A stretch of DNA of 64,000 bases from the NCBI RefSeq assembly GCF_002850745.1, contig NZ_KZ559485.1, positions 4,412 through 68,411 of the forward strand. The letters run 5' to 3'. Of the stretch, positions 1 to 8,748 are shown in pieces. Every line of letters starts with the position of its first letter. The stretch's first letter is position 1. Below the pieces are notes generated by a model. That model was not told the origin of the DNA and searched no databases. It saw nothing but the letters and a program-made list of their open reading frames with translations. The stretch is from Nonomuraea indica (GTDB lineage Bacteria > Actinomycetota > Actinomycetes > Streptosporangiales > Streptosporangiaceae). The translations under genes and the position numbers were made by a program.

Positions 1-1185
1 GGCCTGCACCATCTTGATCACACCCGCCACACCCGCAGCCGCCTGCGTGTGGCCGATGTTCGACTTCACCGACCCCAACCACAACGGCCGCCTCCGCCCC
101 CGGCCGTAAGCGGCGATCAACGCCTGCGCCTCGATCGGATCCCCCAGCGCGGTCCCCGTGCCGTGCGCCTCGACCACGTCCACATCATCAGCCGACAACC
201 CCGCACCGGCCAGCGCCTGAGCGATCACCCGCTCCTGCGAAGGACCGTTCGGCGCCGTCAACCCGTTCGACGCACCATCCTGATTCACCGCACTCCCGCG
301 CACCACCGCCAGCACCCGCCGCCCGTGACGCCTCGCCTCCGACAGGCGCTCCAGCACCAGCACCCCGACACCCTCCGACCACCCCGTCCCGTCCGCCCCC
401 TCAGCGAACGGCTTGCACCGGCCGTCCGCAGCCAGCCCCCGCTGACGACTGAACTCCACGAACATGCCGGGGTTAGCCATGACGGTGACCCCACCCGCCA
501 GCGCCAGCGTGCACTCGCCCCGGCGCAGCGACTGAACGGCCAGATGCAACGCCACCAGCGACGACGAACACGCCGTGTCCACCGTGACGGCAGGCCCCTC
601 CAGCCCGAACGTGTACGCCACCCGCCCCGACGCGACGCTCGGCGTCGTGCCTGTCAGCATGTGGCCCTCGAACCCCTCCGGCGCGGCGTGCAGAGGAGCG
701 GCGTAGTCCTGCGGGACGGCGCCGAAGAAGACGCCCGTGCGGGTGGCGCGCAACGCATGGGGATCCAGCCCGGCCCGCTCCAGCGCCTCCCACGACGTCT
801 CCAGCAGCAACCGCTGCTGCGGATCCATCGCCAGTGCCTCACGCGGCGAGATCCCGAAGAAGTCGGCGTCGAAGTCACCCGCGTCGTACAGGAACCCGCC
901 CTCACGCACGTACGAACGACCCGGCCGCTCCGGATCAGGGTCGAACAACGCCCCCAGATCCCACCCCCGATCGGCCGGGAACTCTCCGATCGCGTCCCCA
1001 CCGGAAGCGACCAGCTCCCACAGGTCCTCCGGCGAGGAGACCCCGCCCGGATACCGGCACGCCATCCCCACGATCGCGATCGGCTCGTGGTCGCGCTCCT
1101 CGGCCTCCCGCAGCCGCCGTCGTGTCTCGTGCAGTTCGACGGTCACCCGCCGCAAGTACTCCACGAGCTGGTCGTTGTCCGTCAT
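1..1185 (-). CDS. Modular type I polyketide synthase, N-terminal part (docking segment + KS), cut by window edge
   Basis: The visible ~395 residues are the start of an extender module. A charged N-terminal helix (MTDNDQLVEYLRRVTVELHE, residues 1-20) is typical of class 1 PKS docking domains. A ketosynthase follows from about residue 34 (EPIAIVGMACRYPGG). The active-site cysteine is present in DTACSSS (Cys206) and the first catalytic histidine lies in EAHGTGT, so this KS should be condensing-competent, unlike the KSQ upstream. ATG 1185 is chosen because it begins the canonical docking helix and follows a G-rich RBS. An in-frame ATG at 1221 overlaps the preceding stop (ATGA) and would add 12 residues. 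The remaining domains lie left of position 1, so product and reduction state cannot be read. Confidence 0.93.
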   Translation of the reverse strand, partial: MTDNDQLVEYLRRVTVELHETRRRLREAEERDHEPIAIVGMACRYPGGVSSPEDLWELVASGGDAIGEFPADRGWDLGALFDPDPERPGRSYVREGGFLYDAGDFDADFFGISPREALAMDPQQRLLLETSWEALERAGLDPHALRATRTGVFFGAVPQDYAAPLHAAPEGFEGHMLTGTTPSVASGRVAYTFGLEGPAVTVDTACSSSLVALHLAVQSLRRGECTLALAGGVTVMANPGMFVEFSRQRGLAADGRCKPFAEGADGTGWSEGVGVLVLERLSEARRHGRRVLAVVRGSAVNQDGASNGLTAPNGPSQERVIAQALAGAGLSADDVDVVEAHGTGTALGDPIEAQALIAAYGRGRRRPLWLGSVKSNIGHTQAAAGVAGVIKMVQA

Positions 1186-1217
1186 CCGGCCGCCCCCCGA
1201 GTCCGTCCCGCCGTGCG

Positions 1218-4200
1218 TCATCCGAGTTCCCCGTCGATGAAGCTGAGAAGTTCGTCCACCGAAGCCGTTCGCAGCCGGCCGGCGACCCCGTCCTCAGGTG
1301 GTGTCCCGGCCGGCGCCGCGGCCTGCCGGGACAGCGCGGCCAGCCGGTCGGCCAGCTCCGCGCGCCTGGCCGGGTCGGCGGGTGGTTCTTCGAGCGCCTC
1401 GGCCAACCGGTCGAGCATCGTGCTCAGCGGGTCGGGCGGCCGCAGCCGCGCGCGCAGGTGCTCGGCCAGGAGCGCGGGCGTGGGATGGTTGAACATCACG
1501 GCGACCGGCAACCGCAGCCCGGTGGCGGCGGCGAGCCGGCCGCTCAGCTCGACGATCAGCGGAGAGTCCAGCCCGAGGTCCGTGAAGGTCGCAGTCATGT
1601 CCACCGCGCCGGGGTCGTGGTGCCCGAGCAACGCCGCCACCTGGGCCCGCACCAGTTCGGCGGGATCCGGGGGTGCCTCCTCGGCGACCCGCTCGGGCTC
1701 GTCCCGCTTCGTCGCGGGCGGCTCCACGACGCGCGCGCTGGTGTCGAGCCAGTGCCGTTTCCGCTGGAACGGGTATGTGGGCAGGTCGACCGCCCGGGCG
1801 TCGGTCCCCGCGAAGCAGCGGTCCCAGGCGACCGCGGCCCCGGCGGCGTACGCCTCGGAGAGCGAGGTGAGAAAGCGGTCCAACCCGCCCTCGTCCCGGC
1901 GCAGTGTTCCCAGTACCGCCGCCTCCGGAACGGTGTCCCGCACCGCTCCGGTGAGGACCGGGTTCGGGCTCACCTCGACGAAGATCCCGCAGTCGATCGT
2001 CCGTACGGCCTCGGCGAAGCGGACCTGGTGCCGAAGGTTGCGGTACCAGTACTCGGCGGTCAGCTCCTCACCGGCCAGCGGTCCGCCCTTGACGGTGGAG
2101 TGGAACGGCACCCGGCCGGGTGCGGGACGCGTCGGGGCGAGCGCGTCCAGCATCTCCGCGCGGATGACCTCGACCTGGTGGGAGTGCGAGGCGTAGTCGA
2201 TCGCCACCCGGCGGGCGCGCACCCCGTCCGCGTCGTACCGCTCCTGCAGTGCCGTCAGCGCGTCGAGGTCGCCGGAGACCACGGTGGAGCCGGGCCCGTT
2301 CACGGCGGCGACCGTCAGGCCGCCCGGCAGGTGCTTCACGACCTCCTCGGCCGCAAGCGCGATCGAGAGCATGCCGCCGCGACGGGCGAGCCGCATCAGC
2401 AGGCGGCTGCGCAGGGCGACGATGCGCGCGGCGTCAGGCAGGGTGAGGGCGCCCGCGACACAGGCGGCGGCGACCTCCCCCTGGCTGTGCCCGACGACCG
2501 CCGACGGCCGCACCCCGTAGGACTCCCAGAGGGCGGCGAGCGACACCATCACCGCGAACAGCGCGGGCTGGACGAGGTCGGAGTGCCGCAAGGTGGCGGG
2601 GTCGTCGAGGGTGTCCAGCAGCGGCCGGTCGAGGTAGGGCGCGAAGGCGTCGGCGCACGCGTTCATGTGCTCGCGGAAGACCGGTGAGCTCTCCAGGAGC
2701 GGCACCGCCATGCCGGTCCACTGCGATCCCTGCCCGGGGAAGACGAAGGCGACCCCGTCCCGCGGTCCGGTGGCGCCTTCCACGAGGCCGGGGGCGGGCT
2801 GTCCGGCGGCGAGGGCGGTGAGTCCGCGCTCGAACCCGGCGCGGTCGGTGGACAGGAGTACGGCCCGGTGCTCGAAGGCGGTGCGTGTCGTGGCCAGGGA
2901 GAGGCCGATGTCGAGGGTGCGTGCGGGGTGCTCGCGGAGCCGGTCGAGAAGTCGCCGGGCCTGGTCGCGCAGTGCCTGCCGGTTCCGTCCTGACAGCGGC
3001 CACGGGATCGGCCGGGAGACTGTGTCCTCGCCGGGGTCGGGATCCGGCGGCGCGGCGTGGGGGGCGGGCGGTTCGGCGACGACGAGGTGGCAGTTCGTGC
3101 CGCCCATCCCGAATGAGCTCACTCCCGCGATCAGCGGACGGTCCGGCTCGGGCCAGGGCCCCGTCTCGGTCTGAACGCGTAAGCCCAGCTCGTCCAGGGG
3201 GATGCGCGGGTTGGGAGTCCTGAAGTGGAGGCTGGGAACGAGCCGCCTGTTGCTGATGCACAGGATCGTCTTGATGAGGCCCGCCATCCCGGCGGCCCCT
3301 TCGAGATGCCCGATGGCTGTCTTGACCGATCCGACGCGTAACGCGGTGGGATCGCCCCGGCTGAAGACCGTCCCCAACGCCCTGGCCTCGATGGGATCGC
3401 CGACGAAGGTTCCGGTGCCGTGTAACTCGACATGCTGCACGTCGTCGGCGCGGATCCCGGCCGAGGCGTGGGCCCGCCGGACGACGTCCTGCTGCGCCTC
3501 CTGGTCGGGGGTGGTGAGCGTGTCGCCACCGCCGTCGTTGTTGACCGCGCCCCCCAGGATCACCCCGTAGATCCGGTCGCCGTCGGCGAGTGCCGTTTCG
3601 AGCGGTTTGAGCACCACCACTCCGCCGCCCTCGCCGCGCGCGTATCCGTCGGCGTCGGCGTCGAACGTGGCGGAGCGGCCGCTGGGCGACAGCCCGCCGA
3701 ACGCCGCCGAGACGGCCGCGCTGCCCGGATCGAGCACCAGGTTCACCCCGCCCACCAGAGCCATGTCGCATTCGCCGCGTAACAGGCTCTCGACCGCGAG
3801 ATGGACGGCGACGAGCGACGACGACTGCCCGGTGTCCACGACGAGGCTGGGTCCCCGTAATCGGAGGAGGTAGGAGAGCCGGTTCGCGAGCAGCGCGCGG
3901 TGCAGGCCGCTCATCTCGTACGGCGACCTGGCCCCTGCGGCGTACCGCTGGGCGAGGGCGGCGTAGTCGTCCCACATCGCCCCGACGAACACGCCGGTAC
4001 GGCTGCCGCGGCAGCGTTCGGGCACCACCCGGGCGTCCTCCAGCGCCTCCCAGCTCAGTTCGAGGAGCAGCCGCTGGCGCGGGTCCATGGTCGCGGCCTG
4101 CCGGGCCGGGATGCCGAAGAAGTCCGCGTCGAACCGGTCGACGTGCTCCAGCCAGCCGCCGCGCCGTGTGTACGCCGGCGCGCCCGCGAAGCCTGGCTCG

Positions 4201-4346
4201 GCGTCCCACCGCTCGGGCGGCATGTCCGCCACAGCGTCCACGCCATCACGCAGCAGCGTCCAGAACGCCGCCAGGTCTGCCGCTTTCGGCAGGCGGCAGG
4301 CCATGCCGACGACCGCCGCCTTACCCTGTCCCCCGTCACCAGTCAC
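1218..4346 (-). CDS. PKS loading module KSQ-AT-ACP, propionyl-type starter
   Basis: 1042-residue stand-alone loading protein. The KS domain spans about residues 8-430 and carries glutamine instead of the active-site cysteine (DTGQSSS, Gln174). This is the signature of decarboxylating KSQ loading domains, although most have DTAQSSS. The AT spans about 525-840 with the GHSQGE nucleophile motif (Ser about 621) and a YASH motif near 718, which is the family marker for methylmalonyl-CoA. The inferred starter is therefore propionate made by decarboxylation. The ACP (about 890-965) has Ser928 in GLDSP, where GLDSL is usual. GTG 4346 is chosen: the domain starts nine codons later and a GAGGGGG tract lies upstream, whereas the extension to 4445 has non-coding composition. 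It is the first gene of a PKS operon running leftward. Confidence 0.93.
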   Translation of the reverse strand: MTGDGGQGKAAVVGMACRLPKAADLAAFWTLLRDGVDAVADMPPERWDAEPGFAGAPAYTRRGGWLEHVDRFDADFFGIPARQAATMDPRQRLLLELSWEALEDARVVPERCRGSRTGVFVGAMWDDYAALAQRYAAGARSPYEMSGLHRALLANRLSYLLRLRGPSLVVDTGQSSSLVAVHLAVESLLRGECDMALVGGVNLVLDPGSAAVSAAFGGLSPSGRSATFDADADGYARGEGGGVVVLKPLETALADGDRIYGVILGGAVNNDGGGDTLTTPDQEAQQDVVRRAHASAGIRADDVQHVELHGTGTFVGDPIEARALGTVFSRGDPTALRVGSVKTAIGHLEGAAGMAGLIKTILCISNRRLVPSLHFRTPNPRIPLDELGLRVQTETGPWPEPDRPLIAGVSSFGMGGTNCHLVVAEPPAPHAAPPDPDPGEDTVSRPIPWPLSGRNRQALRDQARRLLDRLREHPARTLDIGLSLATTRTAFEHRAVLLSTDRAGFERGLTALAAGQPAPGLVEGATGPRDGVAFVFPGQGSQWTGMAVPLLESSPVFREHMNACADAFAPYLDRPLLDTLDDPATLRHSDLVQPALFAVMVSLAALWESYGVRPSAVVGHSQGEVAAACVAGALTLPDAARIVALRSRLLMRLARRGGMLSIALAAEEVVKHLPGGLTVAAVNGPGSTVVSGDLDALTALQERYDADGVRARRVAIDYASHSHQVEVIRAEMLDALAPTRPAPGRVPFHSTVKGGPLAGEELTAEYWYRNLRHQVRFAEAVRTIDCGIFVEVSPNPVLTGAVRDTVPEAAVLGTLRRDEGGLDRFLTSLSEAYAAGAAVAWDRCFAGTDARAVDLPTYPFQRKRHWLDTSARVVEPPATKRDEPERVAEEAPPDPAELVRAQVAALLGHHDPGAVDMTATFTDLGLDSPLIVELSGRLAAATGLRLPVAVMFNHPTPALLAEHLRARLRPPDPLSTMLDRLAEALEEPPADPARRAELADRLAALSRQAAAPAGTPPEDGVAGRLRTASVDELLSFIDGELG

Positions 4347-4696
4347 CAGAGAGCGGTCCCCCTCAAGGCAATGAATTCGAGCGACATGTCCCCGATGGGC
4401 ACAACGTCGGCCCCATCCTAAGCAGGACCATTCTCGGTACCGCAACTGTTTTCGGCGATCATTGTTGACTGCGATGTGAGATCCGCAACTGCCCGCATAC
4501 TAGGCACACCCGGGATGAAAGAGGTAAAATCCGCGCTTTTTCATTCGCGTCCACGAATTCCCGAAACCCGCTATGACCTGCGAAAAAGAATGGGGCGGTT
4601 ACTCGCTCGTAATCGTCGATCACCGCGAGTGCCTCATCACGCCTGACCGCTTTTCTCACCTCCGCCCGTTGTGAGCGGTCGGGACCGGCCCGTGAG
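4347..4696. other. Intergenic region between the PPTase gene and the PKS loading gene
   Basis: About 350 bp, clearly more AT-rich than its surroundings, especially 4480-4620. Apparent reading frames here have poor GC at third positions, so I see no gene. It should hold the promoter for the leftward PKS operon. A minus-strand TAGTAT (4497-4502) could be a -10 element, but no convincing -35 is spaced correctly. Confidence 0.5.
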
Positions 4697-5332
4697 TCAG
4701 GAAACCGTGACGCCGGTGACCAGCAGCCCGCCGGCGGCCAGCCATCGGCCCGCGAACGCCCGCAGTTCGACGTCGCCGACCCGCGGCCCCGGCACGAGCA
4801 GCCGCGCGGAGAACGTGCCGCCGGCGTCGATGTCGACGAGGGCGTCCTCGAACCCGAGCAGGCGTCGCGCCAGCGGGTACCACGCCTTGTAGACGCTCTC
4901 CTTGGCGCTGAACAGCAGACGGTCCCACGGCTGCGCGTCGCCGAGGCGAGCGAGCATCTCGCGCTCCCGGGGCAGGGAGATCGCCTCCAGGACGCCGTCG
5001 GGAAGCGGCCGGCACGGTTCCGCGTCGATGCCGACGCTGAGCACGTCCACGGACACGGCCGCCGCCCGGTATCCGGCGCAGTGGGTGATGGATCCGACGA
5101 CGCCGGACGGCCAGACAGGGGCGCCGCGCTCGTCGGCCAGGACGGGGGCGGGCGGGAAGCCGAGCCGGGCGAGGGCGGCGCGGGCACAGTGCCGTCCCGT
5201 GGCGAACTCGGCGCGTCGCCGGTCCACGGCGTTGGCGACGAGTGCCGCCTCCTCGCCGAGCAGCACGGCGCCGGGCACGTCGCCGAAGGACTCGACGCAG
5301 GCGACCCGGCCCGGCAGGACCTCATCGATCAT
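4697..5332 (-). CDS. 4'-phosphopantetheinyl transferase (EntD/Sfp superfamily)
   Basis: 211-residue protein of the Sfp/EntD class, which moves phosphopantetheine from CoA to the conserved serine of carrier proteins. Recognisable elements are the magnesium-binding SVGIDAEP segment, the downstream FSAKESVYKAWYP motif with its Glu and Lys, and the earlier GSITHC segment. Length fits EntD-type enzymes (about 200-230). ATG 5332 (MIDEVLPGR) is preferred because homologous enzymes begin about here; the in-frame start at 5407 would add 25 residues of low-complexity sequence. It lies on the same strand as the PKS loading gene. The obvious inference is that it activates the PKS acyl carrier proteins, perhaps as the dedicated enzyme of that cluster. 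Confidence 0.88.
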   Translation of the reverse strand: MIDEVLPGRVACVESFGDVPGAVLLGEEAALVANAVDRRRAEFATGRHCARAALARLGFPPAPVLADERGAPVWPSGVVGSITHCAGYRAAAVSVDVLSVGIDAEPCRPLPDGVLEAISLPREREMLARLGDAQPWDRLLFSAKESVYKAWYPLARRLLGFEDALVDIDAGGTFSARLLVPGPRVGDVELRAFAGRWLAAGGLLVTGVTVS

Positions 5333-5455
5333 GGGCAGGGCGATCTCGTTCGGGTGGGGGCTTTCTCGGGCTCGATGGCTCGGTCCGGGCCGGAGCTGGT
5401 CGTCCACCTGAGTGCGGTGCCTTCGAACCGGGGAGCGGGGCTTGCCGAAGGTCGT

Positions 5456-6691
5456 TCAGGGCCTGCGGCCCCGGAAGGTGCGGCGCAGGTCGTCCACCCA
5501 GGCGTCCGGGTTCTCCCAGGGGATGAAGTGGCCGCCGTGGTCGTGGGCGTTGACGTTGACGTGGTTGAAAAGGGCGCCCTGCGGGCCGCTCCTGAACGCC
5601 TCGACGCGCTCGGTGGCGGTGTGGATGCCGGGCGGGTTCTCGAAGGTGACGAAGGTGAGGCCGACCGGGGCCTGCACGACCGGGGTGCGGTCGTGGGCGG
5701 GGGCCCAGGGGTAGCGGTTGGCGTTGGCGTAGTAGCGCATCGACGTGGCGATGGAGTTGTTCACCCAGTAGATCATGGCGTGGGTGAGCAGGTCGTCCTT
5801 GGTGAAGACGGATTCGACGTCGCCGCCGTTGTCGCTCCAGGCGTTCCAGCGCTCCAGCAGCCACGCGAGCAGTCCGGCGGGTGAGTCGCTCAGCCCGTGG
5901 GCCAGGGTGGCGCCGTCGAGCATGTGCACGGCGAGGTGGGACGCCCAGCGGTGGTCCAGCTCGACGATCCGGGCGTGGACATCGGCGGGCTGGTCGTCGG
6001 TGAGAGGCCGGTTCCGGGCGAAGTCCCAGGCCCGGGGGCCGGTGAAGAAGTCGAGCGGCAGTCCGGAGCCGATGTGGATGCCGTACAGCTCGTCGGCGTA
6101 CTTGTGGCCGAGCTGGCTGGAGACGATCCCGCCGATGTCGCAGCCCCCGGCGGCGTACTTCTCGTACCCCAGCATCTCGGTCATCAGGGTGTGCCAGAGG
6201 TCGGAGACCTTCCAGAAGTTGACGTCCGGAAAGCCGGTGAGCGGGCCGGGGAAGCCGAAGCCGGGCAGGGACGGCACGATGACGTCGAAGGCGTCGGCGG
6301 GGTCACCGCCGAACGCGGCCGGGTCGGCGAGCGGGTCGATCACCTTCGACCAGTGCCAGAACGTCCACGGCCAGCCGTGGGTGAGAATCAACGGGATCGG
6401 ACGGGGGCCGCGGCCAGGCTTGCGCATGAAGTGCACCGGGACGCCGGCGACGCTCACCTCGTAGTGCTCGTGGACGTTGATGGCGGCCTCGGCCTTGCGC
6501 CAGTCGTAGCCGTCCCGCCAGTAGGCGACCAGCTCGCCGAGATAGCCGCCGGGGACGCCGTAGGACCAGTCCTCGTTGCCCTCGTCCAGCGGCGGACGGG
6601 TCGACGCGAGGCGGGCGCGCAGGTCATCGAGGACCTCGTCGGGCACGTGAATCGCACGGGGCCGCAGGGGAAAGGCGTGCTGGGTGCTCAT
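5456..6691 (-). CDS. Epoxide hydrolase (EHN domain + alpha/beta hydrolase)
   Basis: 411-residue soluble protein. The N-terminal 110 residues match the epoxide hydrolase N-terminal domain (FPLRPRAIHVPDEVLDDLRAR). The alpha/beta-hydrolase core follows, with an oxyanion segment LTHGWPWTFWHW, a nucleophile elbow GGCDIGG (Asp185, in place of the more common GGDWG) and the catalytic histidine in HGGHFIPWENPD (His388). These enzymes open epoxides with water through an aspartyl ester. ATG 6691 follows a GAGGAA ribosome site; the longer reading frame to 6784 lacks one. It sits 123 bp from the PPTase on the same strand and could act on a PKS-derived epoxide, but microsomal-type epoxide hydrolases are also common outside clusters. 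Confidence 0.88.
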   Translation of the reverse strand: MSTQHAFPLRPRAIHVPDEVLDDLRARLASTRPPLDEGNEDWSYGVPGGYLGELVAYWRDGYDWRKAEAAINVHEHYEVSVAGVPVHFMRKPGRGPRPIPLILTHGWPWTFWHWSKVIDPLADPAAFGGDPADAFDVIVPSLPGFGFPGPLTGFPDVNFWKVSDLWHTLMTEMLGYEKYAAGGCDIGGIVSSQLGHKYADELYGIHIGSGLPLDFFTGPRAWDFARNRPLTDDQPADVHARIVELDHRWASHLAVHMLDGATLAHGLSDSPAGLLAWLLERWNAWSDNGGDVESVFTKDDLLTHAMIYWVNNSIATSMRYYANANRYPWAPAHDRTPVVQAPVGLTFVTFENPPGIHTATERVEAFRSGPQGALFNHVNVNAHDHGGHFIPWENPDAWVDDLRRTFRGRRP

Positions 6692-6834
6692 CGTGTCGTT
6701 CCTCACTGGCAGGCGCGCCGTCGGCCTGGTGGACGCGAGCCGTTCCGGCGCGAAGGTGCGCGCCAATCCAACCACATCCGACATGACATGATCTAACGCC
6801 GGATACGCTCCCGCCGACTGCGATCATGTGAGCC

Positions 6835-7323
6835 ATGACGATCCCCCAGGGCCCGCTCGCAGCCGCACCACCGCGGGAGTCCGGACGTTCACGGACGGCT
6901 CGCCGAATCGGCTGTCTGGCCCTGCTGTCGGCGCCGCCCCTGCTGCTCGCGGCGATGGTCATCGCGCCAGTGTGGATCAATGACCACCGGCTGGCGCGCA
7001 TGGTGGACCGCATCCAGGAGTCCTCTCTCCCGCCCGGAACGGGCTTCGGGTCCTTCGCCCCGCAGGTCGAGGTGAGCGGCGACTCCGGCGACTGCTGGTA
7101 CACCATCCGCTTCGAACTCTCCACGGACCGGCCCGTCCCAGAGGTGCTGAACCACTATCGCCAGGCCAGGATCGAGGACCCCGACGGAGACCTCGGCGAC
7201 TATGAGGTCGCCGGCTGGACGCCGTCCGACGAGCCCGGCACCCCCGGGGACGGCACCTCCACAGGGGTGATCGTCGACCTGCACGGGACGTACGACACCT
7301 CGACGGACATGCGCTGCTGGTAG
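6835..7323 (+). CDS. Membrane-anchored hypothetical protein
   Basis: 162 residues of unrecognised family. A basic N-terminus (residues 15-25) is followed by one strongly hydrophobic segment (about 27-47, CLALLSAPPLLLAAMVIAPV). The rest is a soluble domain of about 115 residues with two cysteines near its ends (DCWYTIRF and the terminal MRCW). This suggests a type II membrane protein with an extracytoplasmic domain, perhaps closed by a disulfide. It is divergent from the epoxide hydrolase, with 143 bp between the two starts. No motif gives a function. Confidence 0.7.
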   Translation: MTIPQGPLAAAPPRESGRSRTARRIGCLALLSAPPLLLAAMVIAPVWINDHRLARMVDRIQESSLPPGTGFGSFAPQVEVSGDSGDCWYTIRFELSTDRPVPEVLNHYRQARIEDPDGDLGDYEVAGWTPSDEPGTPGDGTSTGVIVDLHGTYDTSTDMRCW

Positions 7324-7426
7324 CGCGGCAGGAGCACCAGGTTCGGGAGGGGTCGCCGGGAGAGGTCCGGGATCTCCTGGCGAGCCTGGTCGCCCTGCTC
7401 GGTTCAGTGGGTCGGCAGCCGCCGTA

Positions 7427-7519
7427 CGACGACAGCGCGAGGTGGTTCGGGCCTTCCTGGCCGCGGCCCGCGACGGCCAGTTCGAACGGCTGTCCGACCT
7501 CCCCGCGGGCGGTGGTCGC
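7427..7519 (+). pseudogene. Remnant of a SigJ-type ECF sigma factor C-terminal (SnoaL-like) domain
   Basis: The frame reads RRQREVVRAFLAAARDGQFE and then loses similarity. This is the characteristic opening of the SnoaL-like C-terminal domain of SigJ-type ECF sigma factors (family consensus approximately VVDAFLAAAR-GDFE). No sigma domains 2 or 4 precede it and no complete frame continues, so I read it as a decayed fragment. It lies in an otherwise gene-free 344-bp stretch (7324-7667) just upstream of an intact sigma gene. The call rests on one short motif. Confidence 0.4.
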
Positions 7520-7667
7520 TCGTCGTCGGTGTGGTCCGTGCCGGATCGCGCGCTGACGGTGAACGTGGCCACTGCTGAGAGGAATCGCGCGCCGACCGAC
7601 CGGTTTCCGGCCCCGGCGGTGTCCATCCATGCGAGACAGGGATGCCAAGAGAACACCAGGAGCCGAC

Positions 7668-8714
7668 ATGCGAGGGACACCACCGGCCGGGGACACCGAT
7701 CCGGACGCGCTGCAGCGGGCGCGAGGAGGGGACGGTGAGGCGTTCCGGAGGCTCGTCGAGCCGTACCGGCGCGAGCTTCAGGTGCACTGCTACCGCATCC
7801 TCGGCTCGGTGCAGGACGCCGAGGACGTGCTGCAGGAGACGCTGCTGGCGGCCTGGCGCGGCATCGGCGACTACGAGGGACGCGCATCGCTGCGCACGTG
7901 GCTCTACCGGATCGCGACCAACCGCTGTCTGAACGCTCTGCGGGCCGGCGCCCGCCGCCCGCAGCACGCGGCCGCCTACCGGACGGAGATCCCGATGCCC
8001 GAGCCGTCGCATCGCCGGGAGGAGCCGAGCTGGCTGGAGCCGTACCCCGATGCGCTGATCGACGAGATCGCCGACCGGCTGCCGGGGCCGGAGGCCCGGT
8101 ACGAGGTGCGGGAGTCGGTGTCGCTGGCGTTCCTGGCGGCGCTGCAACGGTTGCCGGCGAGGCAGCGGGCCGTGCTGGTGCTGCGCGACGTCCTGGGGTT
8201 CCGGGCCGCCGAGGTGGCGGCCATGCTGGACACGACCGAGAACGCCGTCGCCATGGCGCTGAAACGGGCGCGCGCCGTGCTGGCGCGCGAGCTGCCGGAT
8301 TCGGGCCGGGAGAGCACTCCCCTGCCGGACTCGCCGCAGGAGCGCCGCATCGTCGATGCTTTCAGCCGCGCGCTGCAGGCGGGCGACGTGGACGCGATCG
8401 TCGCCATGCTGAGGAACGACGCGTGGCTGACCATGCCGCCGATCCCCCTCGAGTATCAGGGCCCGGACGCCATCGGCCACTTCCTGGCCACGGTCGCGCT
8501 GCGCGGCGGCCGGCGGTACGTGCTGATCCCCACCCGGGCGAACGGCCAGCCGGCGTTCGGCTGCTATGTCCGTGACCCGGGGACGCCGCTCCTGCACGCG
8601 CACGGACTGCTCGTGCTGACCCTGGCCGGGGAACGCATTTCCGCGCTGACGCGCTTCCACGACAACTCGCTTCTGCCGATGTTCGGCCTCCCCCGGTCGC
8701 TGCGCGGTGTCTGA
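7668..8714 (+). CDS. ECF sigma factor with C-terminal SnoaL-like domain
   Basis: 348 residues. Sigma region 2 spans about residues 25-95 (FRRLVEPYRRELQVHCYRIL, then AEDVLQETLLAAWRGI with the core-binding DVLQET motif). Region 4 is at about 155-205 (LPARQRAVLVLRDVLGFRAA, then TTENAVAMALKRAR). An NTF2/SnoaL-like domain follows from about 225 to the end. This architecture belongs to ECF factors thought to be self-regulated through the fused C-terminal domain rather than a separate anti-sigma factor, and no anti-sigma gene is adjacent. ATG 7668 is preceded by AGGAG. The MFS gene follows after 34 bp and is probably co-transcribed. Confidence 0.88.
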   Translation: MRGTPPAGDTDPDALQRARGGDGEAFRRLVEPYRRELQVHCYRILGSVQDAEDVLQETLLAAWRGIGDYEGRASLRTWLYRIATNRCLNALRAGARRPQHAAAYRTEIPMPEPSHRREEPSWLEPYPDALIDEIADRLPGPEARYEVRESVSLAFLAALQRLPARQRAVLVLRDVLGFRAAEVAAMLDTTENAVAMALKRARAVLARELPDSGRESTPLPDSPQERRIVDAFSRALQAGDVDAIVAMLRNDAWLTMPPIPLEYQGPDAIGHFLATVALRGGRRYVLIPTRANGQPAFGCYVRDPGTPLLHAHGLLVLTLAGERISALTRFHDNSLLPMFGLPRSLRGV

Positions 8715-8748
8715 CCGGCCGCGCGGCACGAAGCGCAGGGAGACGAGG

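Noticed and set aside
49..2196. Long plus-strand open frame across the PKS genes
   Set aside because: It is the antisense of two clear PKS reading frames. The predicted protein is Arg/Pro-rich without any family match, as expected for shadows in GC-rich DNA.
4459..4696. Small minus-strand gene between the PPTase and PKS genes
   Set aside because: The frame has low GC at third positions, unlike every real gene here, and no start with a ribosome site.
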